From contig NZ_CP061306.1 of NCBI RefSeq assembly GCF_018687815.1, forward strand, positions 186,001 through 250,000: a stretch of 64,000 nt of DNA, read 5' to 3'. Shown here in pieces: positions 8,686 through 17,954 of the stretch. A model generated the notes under the pieces. It saw only the letters and a program-made list of their open reading frames with translations, did not search any database and had not been told where the DNA came from. Every line of letters starts with the position of its first letter. Positions within the stretch are counted from its first letter, which is position 1. The DNA comes from Polynucleobacter sp. JS-JIR-II-b4. GTDB lineage: Bacteria > Pseudomonadota > Gammaproteobacteria > Burkholderiales > Burkholderiaceae. The position numbers were made by a program, and so were the translations under genes.

Positions 8686-10101
8686 GTGCTAATTTGGTTT
8701 GTCATCATTTACTGGGTTATCTCAGTTGGCATTGGCTTGTGGGCAGCCCTGCGAGTCAAAAATACTGCTGACTTTGCTGCAGCTGGTCATAGCCTTCCTT
8801 TGCCGATTGTGACTGCTACAGTATTTGCGACCTGGTTTGGTTCTGAAACCGTTTTAGGGATTCCGGCCACTTTTCTAAAGGAGGGCTTGGGGGGAGTGGT
8901 TGCAGATCCCTTTGGTTCCTCTCTTTGTTTAATTTTGGTGGGACTCTTTTTTGCTCGCCATCTTTATAACCGTCGCATGCTTACTATTGGTGATTTTTTT
9001 CGCGAGAAGTATGGCCGCACGGTTGAGGTTTTAGTAACCCTTTGTATTGTTGTTTCTTACTTGGGTTGGGTAGCTGCACAAATTAAAGCTCTAGGGTTGG
9101 TATTTAATGTTGTCTCTGAAGGAAGTATTTCTCAAACAGGCGGCATGATGATTGGTGCTGCTAGCGTATTGATCTATACCCTCTTTGGCGGGATGTGGTC
9201 GGTTGCTATTACAGACTTCATCCAGATGATCATCATCGTGATTGGTATGCTCTATATCGGCGGTGAGATGACCTCACAGACTGGTGGAATTGGGGTAGTG
9301 ATTGAGCATGCAGCCGCTGCTGGCCAATTTAGTAACTTCTGGCCGGATATGAATTTGGCTTCGATTTTGGGCTTTGTTGCTGCCTTATGCACCATGATGC
9401 TGGGATCTATTCCGCAGCAAGATGTCTTTCAACGAATTACCTCATCTAAGAATGTGAACATTGCCGTTCAAGCAGCTTTGCTAGGCGGCGTGCTTTACTT
9501 TATTTTTGCTTTTGTACCGATGTATTTAGCTTACTCAGCAACCTTGATTAGCCCGGATTTGGTCAAGGAATACCTCACCACCGATCCACAGATGATCTTG
9601 CCTAAGTTAATCCTTAACCATGCACCACTTATTGCCCAGGTGATGTTCTTTGGCGCACTCCTCTCAGCCATTAAGAGTTGTGCCAGCGCAACCTTATTAG
9701 CGCCATCAGTTACGTTTGCTGAGAATATTGTGCGAGGTTTTTTCAAGCATTTATCTGATCAGGATTTGTTAAAAGTCATGCGGATTACGGTTTTGTGTTT
9801 TGCAGTAGTGGTCACTTTCTTTGCGGTGAACTCCGAGCTTTCTATTTTTAAGATGGTGGAGAGTGCCTATAAAGTGACGCTGGTTGCTGCATTTGTCCCA
9901 CTAGCGTTCGGGGTGTACTGGCCTAGGGCTAACTCCTTGGGGGGATTGTTGGCTGTAGTGGGAGGCTTAACCATCTGGATCAGTTGCGAGACTTTAGCTC
10001 CGAATGCCATTTTGCCACCCCAATTGGCCGGCCTATTTGCCAGTATTGCCGGCATGATTTTAGGTAGCCTTGTACCGAAAGACTCATTAAAAGCTGTTTA
10101 G
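8686..10101 (+). CDS. Sodium:solute symporter family (SSS) transporter
   Basis: Inner-membrane secondary transporter, 471 residues with about 12-13 hydrophobic segments. Signature-like stretches are FAAAGHSLPLPIVTATVFATWFG near the N-terminus and YTLFGGMWSVAITDFIQ near 165-181. Relatives carry proline, pantothenate or other organic solutes with Na+; the substrate cannot be told. The start is a GTG at 8686 with a strong AAGGAG ribosome site at 8671-8676; a TATAAT at 8650-8655 lies upstream but has no good -35. A single gene, probably its own transcript. Confidence 0.88.
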   Translation: MLIWFVIIYWVISVGIGLWAALRVKNTADFAAAGHSLPLPIVTATVFATWFGSETVLGIPATFLKEGLGGVVADPFGSSLCLILVGLFFARHLYNRRMLTIGDFFREKYGRTVEVLVTLCIVVSYLGWVAAQIKALGLVFNVVSEGSISQTGGMMIGAASVLIYTLFGGMWSVAITDFIQMIIIVIGMLYIGGEMTSQTGGIGVVIEHAAAAGQFSNFWPDMNLASILGFVAALCTMMLGSIPQQDVFQRITSSKNVNIAVQAALLGGVLYFIFAFVPMYLAYSATLISPDLVKEYLTTDPQMILPKLILNHAPLIAQVMFFGALLSAIKSCASATLLAPSVTFAENIVRGFFKHLSDQDLLKVMRITVLCFAVVVTFFAVNSELSIFKMVESAYKVTLVAAFVPLAFGVYWPRANSLGGLLAVVGGLTIWISCETLAPNAILPPQLAGLFASIAGMILGSLVPKDSLKAV

Positions 10102-10139
10102 AGCGAGATTTGCTGAAAATTGATGCAATTAAGAAAATA

Positions 10140-10168
10140 TTGCACCGCAAAATGTTCTCCTCTAATAT
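10140..10168 (+). promoter_or_regulatory. Candidate sigma-70 promoter for the ketopantoate reductase gene
   Basis: TTGCAC (10140-10145) and TAATAT (10163-10168) are separated by exactly 17 bases and lie 38 bases before the ATG at 10207. Both hexamers are moderate matches, so this is a candidate only. Confidence 0.4.
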
Positions 10169-10206
10169 GACAGTAATACAAAATTTTTTATTCTTATGGG
10201 GTTCCT

Positions 10207-11226
10207 ATGAAAATCTGTGTAATCGGCGGGGGTGGCGCTATTGGCGGCTACTTAGCTGTCATGTTGGCGCGAGCGGGCAATGAGGTAACAGTTGTTGCTC
10301 GTGGCGCCACTTTGGCTGCAATTAAAGAACGTGGCTTGGCCTTAATTATGGATGACCAACCAGAGCCTTTGGTTGCGCAAGTGAAGGCGGTAGAAAAAAT
10401 TCGTGATGCCGAGACTCCTGATGTTGTGATTCTCGCGGTGAAGGCTCATCAAGTGGAGCCGATCATTGATGATTTGGCGGCCATCATGGGCCCCGAAACT
10501 ATTTTGATCCCAATGCAGAACGGAATTCCTTGGTGGTATTTCCAGAAGTTGGGTGGCGAGTATCAAGATCATTCAGTGGAAACGGTAGATGCTGGTGGTA
10601 TCGCTAAGAACGCTATTAACCCAGACAACATTATTGGTTGCGTTGTCTATCCAGCAACCTTCACTCAAGCTCCTGGCGTGATTCGTCACGTTGAAGGTAA
10701 TCGTTTCCCATTGGGTGAGTTGGATGGCAAGACTACGGAGCGCATTCAGAAAATATCCGAGATGATGGGCGCGGCTGGATTCAAGTCTCCTATTTTGGAT
10801 GACATCCGCTCCGAAATTTGGCTCAAGCTTTGGGGCAATATGACTTTCAATCCAATTAGCTCGCTGACACATGGCACCTTGGAAGGTATTTGCCAATATC
10901 CATTGACCAAAGAGTTGGCTCGCAACATGATGGCTGAAGCTCAGACCATTGCCGAGAAGCTAGGCGTTACATTCCGCGTGGATATTGAACGTCGTATTGC
11001 TGGTGCTGAAAAAGTCGGAAAGCACAAAACCTCGATGTTGCAAGATTTGGAGGCTGGCCGGAGCTTAGAGATTGATGCTTTGTTAGGATCAGTGATAGAG
11101 CTGGGCAAGATCACCCAGACTCCAACACCTTGTTTAAATACTGTATTTGCTTTGACCAAATACTTGGATGAAAACGTCCAGGCTTCTAAAGGAAGCTTGG
11201 CATTGCCATCGGTATCGGGCTACTAA
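10207..11226 (+). CDS. 2-dehydropantoate 2-reductase family protein
   Basis: NADPH-dependent reductase of the PanE/ApbA family, which makes pantoate for coenzyme A. The N-terminal Rossmann motif is GGGGAIGGYL (from residue 7); VVILAVKAHQ and NGIPWWY follow, then the C-terminal helical domain (SEIWLKLWGNMTFNPISSLT). 339 residues, somewhat longer than E. coli PanE (303). The family also includes reductases of other 2-keto acids, and the insertion around NGIPWWYFQKLGGEY resembles that paralogous group, so I give no symbol. Followed by a strong terminator. Confidence 0.83.
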   Translation: MKICVIGGGGAIGGYLAVMLARAGNEVTVVARGATLAAIKERGLALIMDDQPEPLVAQVKAVEKIRDAETPDVVILAVKAHQVEPIIDDLAAIMGPETILIPMQNGIPWWYFQKLGGEYQDHSVETVDAGGIAKNAINPDNIIGCVVYPATFTQAPGVIRHVEGNRFPLGELDGKTTERIQKISEMMGAAGFKSPILDDIRSEIWLKLWGNMTFNPISSLTHGTLEGICQYPLTKELARNMMAEAQTIAEKLGVTFRVDIERRIAGAEKVGKHKTSMLQDLEAGRSLEIDALLGSVIELGKITQTPTPCLNTVFALTKYLDENVQASKGSLALPSVSGY

Positions 11227-11250
11227 AAAAGTAAAGTTTTTCCAAATAAA

Positions 11251-11290
11251 AAACCCTTGCTACTGAACATAGCAAGGGTTTTTGTTTTAG
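11251..11290. terminator. Bidirectional intrinsic terminator
   Basis: Perfect 11-bp stem (AAACCCTTGCT at 11251-11261, AGCAAGGGTTT at 11271-11281) with a 9-base loop and T-rich tracts on both strands. It lies between the convergent reductase and FAH genes and can end both transcripts. Confidence 0.85.
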
Positions 11291-11311
11291 CACTAGAAGT
11301 TATTCGAAGTA

Positions 11312-12079
11312 TTACTCGAAGTGATTATCTAGTTGGCCAACGCCATCAATAATAATGCTGACATTGCTGCCAGGCTTCATGGAACCAACACCAACGGAAG
11401 TACCGCAAGCAATGATGTCTCCAGCCTCGAGTGGTACATCTTGAGAAATTAAGCTCACCAATTTTGCGGGCGAAAAAATCATATCTGTAATTGGATAATT
11501 TTGACGCTCTTGATCATTGAGAATGGTTTTGATCGTTAGCTTACTCGGATCGACATCGGTAGTAATGTAAGGGCCGAATACGCCAAAGGTATTGAAACTC
11601 TTAGAGCGAGTCCACTGTGCATAACCAGGATCGCGGTTCAGGATTTCAATCGCGGTGACATCATTGATGCAGGTATAGCCAAAGATGGCTTTAGCTGCTT
11701 CCGCCTCATCGACCTCATGACAGCGCTTGCCAATCACAATACCCAGCTCTCCTTCGTAAACTACTTTTCCGGCGTAAGACTTCGGTGTGCGAATCACTTG
11801 CTTGGCTGCTAAGAAGGAGTTATTTCCCTTGAGAAAGTACAAAGGCTCTGCCGGTACGGCATGCTCAAGCTTCGTTACCAGTGCATGGAAGTTATCGACC
11901 ATGGCAACCATCTTGGAGGGAGTACATGGGATATCAATCGTTACATCAGCAAGCTTGAGGGTTTCACCGGTGGCTTTGGGTCCCTGAAATAAATCACCCT
12001 CATACACTGCGATTTGGTCGCCCTGTACTTGTCCCAAACTACTTTTTCCTTGATGTTGAAATCTAAGCCACTGAGCCAT
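11312..12079 (-). CDS. Fumarylacetoacetate hydrolase (FAH) family protein
   Basis: 255-residue member of the FAH fold, whose members hydrolyse or decarboxylate acylpyruvate-type compounds using a divalent metal. The metal-binding glutamates are in YEGELGIVIG and the aspartate in CINDVTAIEILNRD. The end MKPGSNVSIIIDGVGQLDN is typical of the family. The exact substrate cannot be inferred. It is transcribed away from the GrdB/PrdB-like gene with a 56-base gap, so the two may share a control region. Confidence 0.88.
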   Translation of the reverse strand: MAQWLRFQHQGKSSLGQVQGDQIAVYEGDLFQGPKATGETLKLADVTIDIPCTPSKMVAMVDNFHALVTKLEHAVPAEPLYFLKGNNSFLAAKQVIRTPKSYAGKVVYEGELGIVIGKRCHEVDEAEAAKAIFGYTCINDVTAIEILNRDPGYAQWTRSKSFNTFGVFGPYITTDVDPSKLTIKTILNDQERQNYPITDMIFSPAKLVSLISQDVPLEAGDIIACGTSVGVGSMKPGSNVSIIIDGVGQLDNHFE

Positions 12080-12135
12080 AATGAGTTCCTATGAGGTTAA
12101 ATATTTGATATGCAATATCTTACAGGGATGGATTG

Positions 12136-13071
12136 ATGTCTAAGACTTCTGAGCTCATATTTGCACCAGAACAGGATCAGCCGATTCGCTACATGGATCG
12201 CACTCGCAGCTACTACTTGGGTTTGGGCTATGAGAATCCGTATGTATGGGCTCACTATGTTGATGTGCCATTTACTCCGCTGAAAAAGCCACTTGCGCAA
12301 TCTGTCTTGGGTCTCATTACTACCGCCGTTCCTCATGACCCCAGTAAAGGACCTCAAGGCCAGGGCGCTCCTTACAATGCTGCAGCCAAGTTTTATCAGC
12401 CCTATCAACAGTTGAGCGCAGGAAGTATCGATTTACGAATTGCCCATGTGGGGGTTGATCGCAAGAATGCCAATATGGAAGATATCCATTGTTGGTTCCC
12501 GCTGGACGCCGCTAAACGAGCGCTTGCAGCTGACAGAATAGGTGGGCTTTCAGCAAACTTCTATGGCTTGCCTACTAATCGGAGTCAGCGTCACACATTG
12601 GAGATGGACGCGCCTCGTATTTTAGAGATGCTGAAAACTGATGGTGTGGATGTAGTGGTATTAATTCCAAACTGTCCGATATGCCATCAGAGTCAAAGTT
12701 TATTGGCGCGTTATTTAGAGGCCGCAGGAATTTCAATAGTCGTGATGGGCGCCGCTAAAGATATTGTTGAGTATTGCGGAGTGCCACGACTTTTATTTAG
12801 TGATTTGCCATTGGGTAATGCGGCTGCAAAACCAAATGATGTGCCTTCTCAGGATTTGAATTTTGAGCTGGCCTTGCGGCTTCTGGAATCGGCTCCTGCA
12901 GCCCGCACAACAGTTCAATCTCCATTGGTATGGTCAGAAGATCCATCGTGGAAATTAGATTATTCCAATCTAGATCAGTTATCACCGCAAGAAATTGCAC
13001 GCTTACGTGAAGAGGCAGAGCAAGTACGAATTACTGCACGTGAGCTCCGAGTCAATACTTTAGGAGCTTAA
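12136..13071 (+). CDS. GrdB/PrdB-like reductase family protein, cysteine variant
   Basis: 311 residues resembling the selenoprotein B family of glycine/sarcosine/betaine and D-proline reductases. Matching features are RIAHVGVDRKNANMEDIHCWFP, GLSANFYGL, and VDVVVLIPNCPICHQS with C180 and C183. In the anaerobic enzymes this position is selenocysteine; here it is an ordinary Cys with no in-frame TGA. No other reductase subunits or thioredoxin partner are nearby, so amino-acid reduction by a classical Grd/Prd complex is unlikely and the role is unknown. The ATG at 12136 is preferred over an adjacent TTG; a GGGA lies about 8 bases upstream. Confidence 0.6.
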   Translation: MSKTSELIFAPEQDQPIRYMDRTRSYYLGLGYENPYVWAHYVDVPFTPLKKPLAQSVLGLITTAVPHDPSKGPQGQGAPYNAAAKFYQPYQQLSAGSIDLRIAHVGVDRKNANMEDIHCWFPLDAAKRALAADRIGGLSANFYGLPTNRSQRHTLEMDAPRILEMLKTDGVDVVVLIPNCPICHQSQSLLARYLEAAGISIVVMGAAKDIVEYCGVPRLLFSDLPLGNAAAKPNDVPSQDLNFELALRLLESAPAARTTVQSPLVWSEDPSWKLDYSNLDQLSPQEIARLREEAEQVRITARELRVNTLGA

Positions 13072-14072
13072 GTTTGTCTCGTTAGAGAGTAGGCGCATAG
13101 AGCCTCTAGCGCTGCGCTGGCTTCGTTTGCCGGGAAGTCTTTGAGGCAAGCCAAGGCGAGGTCTGCCTCACGTTTTGCTGCTGCTTGGGTGTAATCCAGG
13201 GCGCCAGAATTTTGGACGGCAGCAAGGATTTGTGCAAACACATCGTCTGGTAAATCTTGGTTTTGCTCGATTGCTGCGCGCACTAAAAGACGCTCTTCGT
13301 TACTACCATTTTCTAGTAAATAAATTAGTGGGAGCGTAGGTTTGCCTTCCCGTAAATCATCACCAGCATTTTTTCCCATCTGTGCAGCGTTGGCAGTGTA
13401 GTCCAGCAAGTCATCCATCAACTGAAAAGCGGTACCGATATGACGTCCAAATGCAGCGGCTTGTTCGCGTTGTGCATTGGTGGCATTAGCCAGGATGGCG
13501 CCAAGCTCAGTAGAAGCCTCAAAGAGCTTCGCTGTCTTGTAACGAATGACCTGCAAATAGCTCGCTTCGTCTACTTCTGGGTCATTCATATTGAGCAGTT
13601 GCAAAACTTCGCCTTCGGCAATCGTATTGGTTGCGTCTGACAGAATTTGCATGACTCGAAGGTCATTTGGGCCGACCATCATTTGAAAGGCTCTGGAATA
13701 CAAGAAGTCGCCCACTAGAACGCTGGCCGCATTGCCAAAAGCCGCATTGGCAGTCTCGCGCCCCCTCCTGAGGGTAGATTCATCGACCACATCATCATGA
13801 AGCAGGGTGGCGGTGTGGATGAATTCGACTACGGCTGACATTTCCAGGGTGTGGGGCGTTTCTTTGCCATTGGCTAGGGCTTTGGCCACCAGCATCAGTA
13901 GGGCGGGTCTGACCCGTTTACCCCCGGCCTGGATGATATAGGTCGAGATTTGGTCAATTAAAGCGACTTTTGAGGCTAAACGCTGACGAATAACCTCATC
14001 TAAAGCCTTGAAATCTAAGGTAATTGGGGCCAGAATTTGGCTTAAGTCATTGGTTTTGACAGTGCTCGTCAT
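13068..14072 (-). CDS. ispB: Polyprenyl (octaprenyl) diphosphate synthase
   Basis: Makes the long isoprenoid tail of ubiquinone by chain elongation with IPP. First aspartate-rich motif DDVVDES at 93-99, second DDLLDYT at 220-226, and GGKRVRPAL near 50. I place the start at the ATG at 14072 (MTSTVKTNDL), giving 334 residues, the usual length. The frame runs open to 14258, but that extension would cover the rplU start and has no family similarity. The first codons overlap the -35 of the divergent rplU promoter. No clear Shine-Dalgarno site precedes the start. Confidence 0.92.
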   Translation of the reverse strand: MTSTVKTNDLSQILAPITLDFKALDEVIRQRLASKVALIDQISTYIIQAGGKRVRPALLMLVAKALANGKETPHTLEMSAVVEFIHTATLLHDDVVDESTLRRGRETANAAFGNAASVLVGDFLYSRAFQMMVGPNDLRVMQILSDATNTIAEGEVLQLLNMNDPEVDEASYLQVIRYKTAKLFEASTELGAILANATNAQREQAAAFGRHIGTAFQLMDDLLDYTANAAQMGKNAGDDLREGKPTLPLIYLLENGSNEERLLVRAAIEQNQDLPDDVFAQILAAVQNSGALDYTQAAAKREADLALACLKDFPANEASAALEALCAYSLTRQT

Positions 14073-14084
14073 GCAAGATATAAT
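14056..14084 (+). promoter_or_regulatory. Perfect-consensus sigma-70 promoter of rplU-rpmA
   Basis: TTGACA (14056-14061), a 17-base spacer and TATAAT (14079-14084): every base matches the sigma-70 consensus with the ideal spacing. It points to rplU 64 bases downstream. The -35 lies inside the first codons of divergent ispB and the -10 just upstream of the ispB start, so initiation here should interfere with ispB. Confidence 0.88.
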
Positions 14085-14147
14085 AATGGGCTTAGCTGGT
14101 CCAGGGTGGATTAGCTTAAATGTAGATATTAATTGAGGTTTCAAACC

Positions 14148-14459
14148 ATGTACGCGGTCATAAAAACCGGTGGCAAACAATATAAAGTTGCTGCAGGCGA
14201 AAAATTGAAAATAGAACAGATACCAGCGGAAATCGGCAGCGAAATCACTCTTGACCAAGTCCTCGCCGTTGGCGAAGGCGCTTCACTGAAGTTGGGTGAT
14301 CCATTGGTTAATGGTGCAGCTGTGATGGCCACTGTCGTCTCCCAGGGACGTCACGATAAAGTGACAATCTTTAAGATGCGCCGTCGCAAGCATTATCAAA
14401 AGCACCAAGGCCATCGTCAGAATTTCACTGAAATTTTGATCAACACGATTAAAGCCTAA
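14148..14459 (+). CDS. rplU: 50S ribosomal protein L21
   Basis: 103-residue ribosomal protein that binds 23S rRNA in the large subunit. The start [14 protein letters not shown] and the C-terminal [16 protein letters not shown] are diagnostic. The ATG at 14148 is the canonical start, preceded by GAGG. First gene of rplU-rpmA, 19 bases before rpmA, behind a perfect promoter. Confidence 0.98.
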   Translation: MYAVIKTGGKQYKVAAGEKLKIEQIPAEIGSEITLDQVLAVGEGASLKLGDPLVNGAAVMATVVSQGRHDKVTIFKMRRRKHYQKHQGHRQNFTEILINTIKA

Positions 14460-14478
14460 TTCAGGGTAGGAGAAAGAT

Positions 14479-14739
14479 ATGGCACAGAAAAAAGGCGGCG
14501 GCTCAACACGAAATGGCCGCGACTCAGAATCGAAACGTTTAGGCGTTAAGGTATTTGGCGGCGAGCATATTAATGCTGGCAGCATCATCATTCGTCAACG
14601 TGGCACACGTGTTCATCCAGGTGCTAACGTTGGTATTGGTAAGGATCACACTTTGTTCGCCTTGATTGACGGACAAGTGGAATTCGGCGTTAAGGGTGCT
14701 TTGAAGAAGGCCCAAGTTTCAGTCTTGCCTCGTTCATAA
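14479..14739 (+). CDS. rpmA: 50S ribosomal protein L27
   Basis: 86-residue L27, whose N-terminal tail reaches the peptidyl-transferase centre. [20 protein letters not shown] is the classical start without the cleaved N-terminal extension known from Firmicutes. A GGAG-type ribosome site (AGGAGAAAG) precedes it. A strong terminator follows 58 bases after the stop. Confidence 0.98.
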   Translation: MAQKKGGGSTRNGRDSESKRLGVKVFGGEHINAGSIIIRQRGTRVHPGANVGIGKDHTLFALIDGQVEFGVKGALKKAQVSVLPRS

Positions 14740-14797
14740 GGTAGCCTGACTGAGACACGTTTGATTCAGATTTATTCCGAATTTAACTCTTAGGAAC

Positions 14798-14826
14798 AGG
14801 CCTCGCTAAGCGAGGCCTTTTTTATT
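14798..14826 (+). terminator. Intrinsic terminator/attenuator abutting obgE
   Basis: Perfect 9-bp GC-rich stem (AGGCCTCGC at 14798-14806, GCGAGGCCT at 14810-14818), TAA loop, then six T's (14818-14823). The obgE ATG is at 14828, four bases after the T-run. It ends rplU-rpmA transcripts and could set how much reads into obgE. Confidence 0.85.
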
Positions 14827-14827
14827 C

Positions 14828-15916
14828 ATGAAATTTATAGACGAAGCACGTATCGAAGTGATTGCCGGGCAGGGTGGTGCCGGGAGCGCCTCTATGCGCC
14901 GCGAAAAGTTCATTGAATTTGGCGGTCCTGATGGTGGAGACGGCGGCAAAGGCGGTAGCGTTTGGGCAATAGCCGATCGCAACATCAATACCCTGATTGA
15001 TTACCGCTACGCAAAAACACACACTGCAAAAAATGGTGAGCCTGGTCGTGGCGCCGATTGCTATGGCCGCGCTGGTGACGATATCGAGTTACGGATGCCG
15101 GTTGGCACAATCATTGCCGACTATGAAACTGGTGAACCCATTGCTGACTTAACTACTCATGGTGAGCGCCTATGTTTGGCGCAGGGCGGTGTTGGTGGTT
15201 GGGGCAATATTCACTTTAAGAGCAGTACGAATAGAGCGCCACGCCAAAAAACAAATGGCAAGGAAGGTGAACGTCGTAAGCTCAAGCTTGAATTAAAAGT
15301 ATTGGCTGACGTCGGTTTATTGGGTATGCCTAATGCGGGTAAATCTACCCTGATTACTGCAGTTTCGAATGCGCGTCCAAAGATTGCGGATTATCCATTT
15401 ACCACTTTGCATCCAAATTTGGGTGTAGTGCGTGTGGGAGCTGAGCGCAGTTTTGTGATTGCCGATATTCCTGGTTTGATCGAAGGTGCGGCTGAAGGCG
15501 CCGGTCTGGGTCATCGCTTCTTGCGCCATTTGCAGCGTACAGGTGTATTGCTGCATTTGGTCGATATTGCTCCATTTGATGCGAATATTGATCCAGTGGC
15601 AGATGCTGTAGCGATTGTGAATGAATTGCGTAAGTATGATGAAGCTTTGGTTGAGAAGCCGCGTTGGCTAGTCTTGAATAAAGTAGACATGATTCCCGAA
15701 GAAGATCGCAAGCAAGTAGTTGCGGACTTTATAAAGCGCTTCAAGTGGAAGGGCCCAGTCTTTGAGATCTCAGCCTTAACAGGCCTAGGGTGCGACAAGC
15801 TTTGCTATTCTTTGCAGGATTATTTGGATTCTGTACGTCGTGACCGAGATGATGCTGATGAGCGCGCTCAAGATCCACGTTATCAAGATCAGCTAGAAGA
15901 TAAAAAACCAGATTAA
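14828..15916 (+). CDS. obgE: Obg-family GTPase ObgE/CgtA
   Basis: Ribosome-associated essential GTPase acting in 50S assembly and stress response. N-terminal glycine-rich Obg fold (residues 1-158, e.g. [13 protein letters not shown]), then the G domain with G1 GMPNAGKST at 166-174, [16 protein letters not shown] switch II and NKVD. 362 residues with a short acidic tail. The start [14 protein letters not shown] is canonical, yet the ATG directly follows a terminator T-run and has no Shine-Dalgarno sequence, so either a promoter overlaps the hairpin or translation depends on readthrough RNA. Confidence 0.96.
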   Translation: MKFIDEARIEVIAGQGGAGSASMRREKFIEFGGPDGGDGGKGGSVWAIADRNINTLIDYRYAKTHTAKNGEPGRGADCYGRAGDDIELRMPVGTIIADYETGEPIADLTTHGERLCLAQGGVGGWGNIHFKSSTNRAPRQKTNGKEGERRKLKLELKVLADVGLLGMPNAGKSTLITAVSNARPKIADYPFTTLHPNLGVVRVGAERSFVIADIPGLIEGAAEGAGLGHRFLRHLQRTGVLLHLVDIAPFDANIDPVADAVAIVNELRKYDEALVEKPRWLVLNKVDMIPEEDRKQVVADFIKRFKWKGPVFEISALTGLGCDKLCYSLQDYLDSVRRDRDDADERAQDPRYQDQLEDKKPD

Positions 15917-15937
15917 ATATTTCATTTGCCCTTTGCT

Positions 15938-16720
15938 ATGAACGCTAAAAAAACTCAACGGATTGTTGTCAAAGTAGGATCTAGCCTAGTTACTAATAAT
16001 GGTGAAGGCTTAGATCATGCTGCGATTGCGATGTGGGCTGAGCAAATGGCTGGGCTATTAAAAGCTGGTCATGAGGTATTAATGGTGAGCTCAGGTGCTA
16101 TTGCTGAAGGTATGCAGCGCCTGGGTTGGACTAAGCGCCCGCAAGAAATTCACCAACTTCAAGCCGCTGCGGCAGTTGGTCAAATGGGTTTAGTTCAGGT
16201 TTATGAAAGCTGTTTTGCACGCTTTAATCTCCGCAGTGCTCAGGTCTTATTAACCAATGCAGACTTGGCTGACGCTGAACGTAATGCTAATGCTAGAGCT
16301 ACCCTCAATACTTTGTTGAAGTTGGGTGTAGTTCCCATCATCAATGAGAATGACACTGTAGTAACCGATGAAATTAAATTCGGCGATAACGATAGCCTTG
16401 CTGCTTTAGTAACCAATTTAATTCATGCGGATCTTTTGGTGATTTTGACTGATCAAGGCGGCCTATTTACTGCGGATCCACGTCAAAATCCAAATGCCAC
16501 CTTGCTTGTGGATGCTATTGCGGGAGATCCTGCTTTAGAAAAAATGGCAGGCGGTGCTGCTAGTGAGCTCAGTAAGGGCGGCATGTTGACTAAGGTGCTA
16601 GCAGCAAAGATTGCCGTGCAAACCGGTGCGGCAACAGTGATTGCCTCTGGGCGCGAACCCCATGTGCTTACTCGCTTAATGGCGGGCGAGAAAATAGGCA
16701 CCTACTTGAGCGCCAACTAA
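15938..16720 (+). CDS. proB: Glutamate 5-kinase, short form without PUA domain
   Basis: First step of proline synthesis: ATP-dependent phosphorylation of glutamate. Amino-acid-kinase fold with [27 protein letters not shown] and [11 protein letters not shown]. It ends at 260 residues; most proteobacterial ProB proteins have about 367-372 because of a C-terminal PUA domain, which is missing. The ATG at 15938 is preferred over a TTG at 15926. It lies 21 bases after obgE, probably one transcript. The partner gene proA is 42 kb away at 58177. Confidence 0.92.
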   Translation: MNAKKTQRIVVKVGSSLVTNNGEGLDHAAIAMWAEQMAGLLKAGHEVLMVSSGAIAEGMQRLGWTKRPQEIHQLQAAAAVGQMGLVQVYESCFARFNLRSAQVLLTNADLADAERNANARATLNTLLKLGVVPIINENDTVVTDEIKFGDNDSLAALVTNLIHADLLVILTDQGGLFTADPRQNPNATLLVDAIAGDPALEKMAGGAASELSKGGMLTKVLAAKIAVQTGAATVIASGREPHVLTRLMAGEKIGTYLSAN

Positions 16721-16746
16721 GCGCCAAGTGCGTAGACCGCAACTTT

Positions 16747-17310
16747 TTATTGAATACCGATTGAATTGGTTGGCTTTTGCCCGCCAATAAAGCCATTGGG
16801 GTTGAGAGAATGCAAAATGGTTTTGATGTTCTTTTCTTGAGAGTTGAAGTTGCAAAAAGCGCCTTGAGCTAATGAGGCCTGATAGCGATTGGGTATATCG
16901 CTTTGAATATTTTTCCAACTACCCAAAGGATTTTCTTTCCAAACACCGCTCTCTAGGGTGCCATAGAGACGCCACTGAAATGAATCACAGCGAATACCTT
17001 CGTATTGAGTTTGTTGGCTTCCGCTTGGGCTGCTAATAACAACGATATATCGTGTGATGCCATCTGCGCCAATCAATATCGAATCGGTATCCACGGCAAA
17101 TTTAAAGATGGTGCGTTGAGAAACGTAAAAGGGTAACAGGGTAGATTGGTTTGGGGGGTTCAGGGGCATAGCAGTTGTCCCTTCTTTAAACACCATGGGT
17201 GCAAAAGGATCTACGCCACTAATGAGCGCATCTCCACCGCATGCAGATAATGCTAGGCCGAGGATTGCGGTGCAGCACGAGAGGTAAAGGCGCTTTAGGG
17301 AAGTGGTCAT
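16747..17310 (-). CDS. CNP1-like family lipoprotein
   Basis: 187 residues with a lipoprotein signal peptide: basic start, hydrophobic core and lipobox LSAC with the lipidated Cys at residue 24. The mature part matches the CNP1-like family (PF08750 by pattern: [22 protein letters not shown]-like [25 protein letters not shown]). The function is unknown; the protein is probably anchored in the outer or inner membrane facing the periplasm. It overlaps the end of rppH by 4 bases (ATGA), so it is translated with it. Confidence 0.75.
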   Translation of the reverse strand: MTTSLKRLYLSCCTAILGLALSACGGDALISGVDPFAPMVFKEGTTAMPLNPPNQSTLLPFYVSQRTIFKFAVDTDSILIGADGITRYIVVISSPSGSQQTQYEGIRCDSFQWRLYGTLESGVWKENPLGSWKNIQSDIPNRYQASLAQGAFCNFNSQEKNIKTILHSLNPNGFIGGQKPTNSIGIQ

Positions 17311-17906
17311 GTGGATTGGTCGTTTGGGTTGCCATCTTTCGGGTGTTCGTGAGTACCACCGTAAAAAGACTGAATTAAATCAAGAGGAGATCCCCAGGCA
17401 AGCTGCTGCATGCGTACGCCGCGGGATAGGAAACGCGCTAATTCTGAAAGCGCAAGTTGATAAACTTCACGTTTAAAGCCAATGACGGCGTCTAGCTGAA
17501 TCCAGAATGGTACCCAGCGCCAAGCATCGAATTCAGGATGTTCAGAAGCGCGTAGTTGGATATCGCTATCTAGGCCCACTAGACGCAAGAGAAACCAAAT
17601 TTGTTTTTGTCCGCGATACGCAGCCCTGTGGACCCTAGTGGCATGTTGACGGCGCAAGTATTCCTCAGGGACGTCGTAGCGAAGCCAATCCCTGGTGCGT
17701 CCAATAATTTGGACATGCTCCGGCAGTAAGCCAACCTCCTCTTGCAATTCGCGGTACATAGCCTGTTCAGGGCTTTCACCATGCTGAATCCCGCCCTGCG
17801 GGAACTGCCACGAATGCTGCCCAACGCGTTTTCCCCAGAAAACCTCGTTACGGCTGTTGAGGAGGACAATGCCGACATTCGGGCGATACCCTTCACGGTC
17901 AAGCAT
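17307..17906 (-). CDS. rppH: RppH, RNA pyrophosphohydrolase
   Basis: Removes pyrophosphate from the 5' end of triphosphorylated mRNA and so starts RNase E decay. Nudix box around [20 protein letters not shown]; the start [17 protein letters not shown] and [14 protein letters not shown] are diagnostic. 199 residues, longer than E. coli RppH (176) by a C-terminal tail. Divergent from proS with a 48-base gap. Confidence 0.93.
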   Translation of the reverse strand: MLDREGYRPNVGIVLLNSRNEVFWGKRVGQHSWQFPQGGIQHGESPEQAMYRELQEEVGLLPEHVQIIGRTRDWLRYDVPEEYLRRQHATRVHRAAYRGQKQIWFLLRLVGLDSDIQLRASEHPEFDAWRWVPFWIQLDAVIGFKREVYQLALSELARFLSRGVRMQQLAWGSPLDLIQSFYGGTHEHPKDGNPNDQST

Positions 17907-17954
17907 GATCGTGCCTCAAATCCTTTAAAATCAACGATTTGATTATATCCATAC

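Noticed and set aside
12136..13071. Possible selenoprotein
   Set aside because: The family member carries Cys at the Sec position and no in-frame TGA or SECIS-like element is seen.
13068..14258. Longer ispB starting at 14258
   Set aside because: The extra 62 codons cover the rplU start and promoter, have no family similarity and resemble a read-through of the divergent leader.
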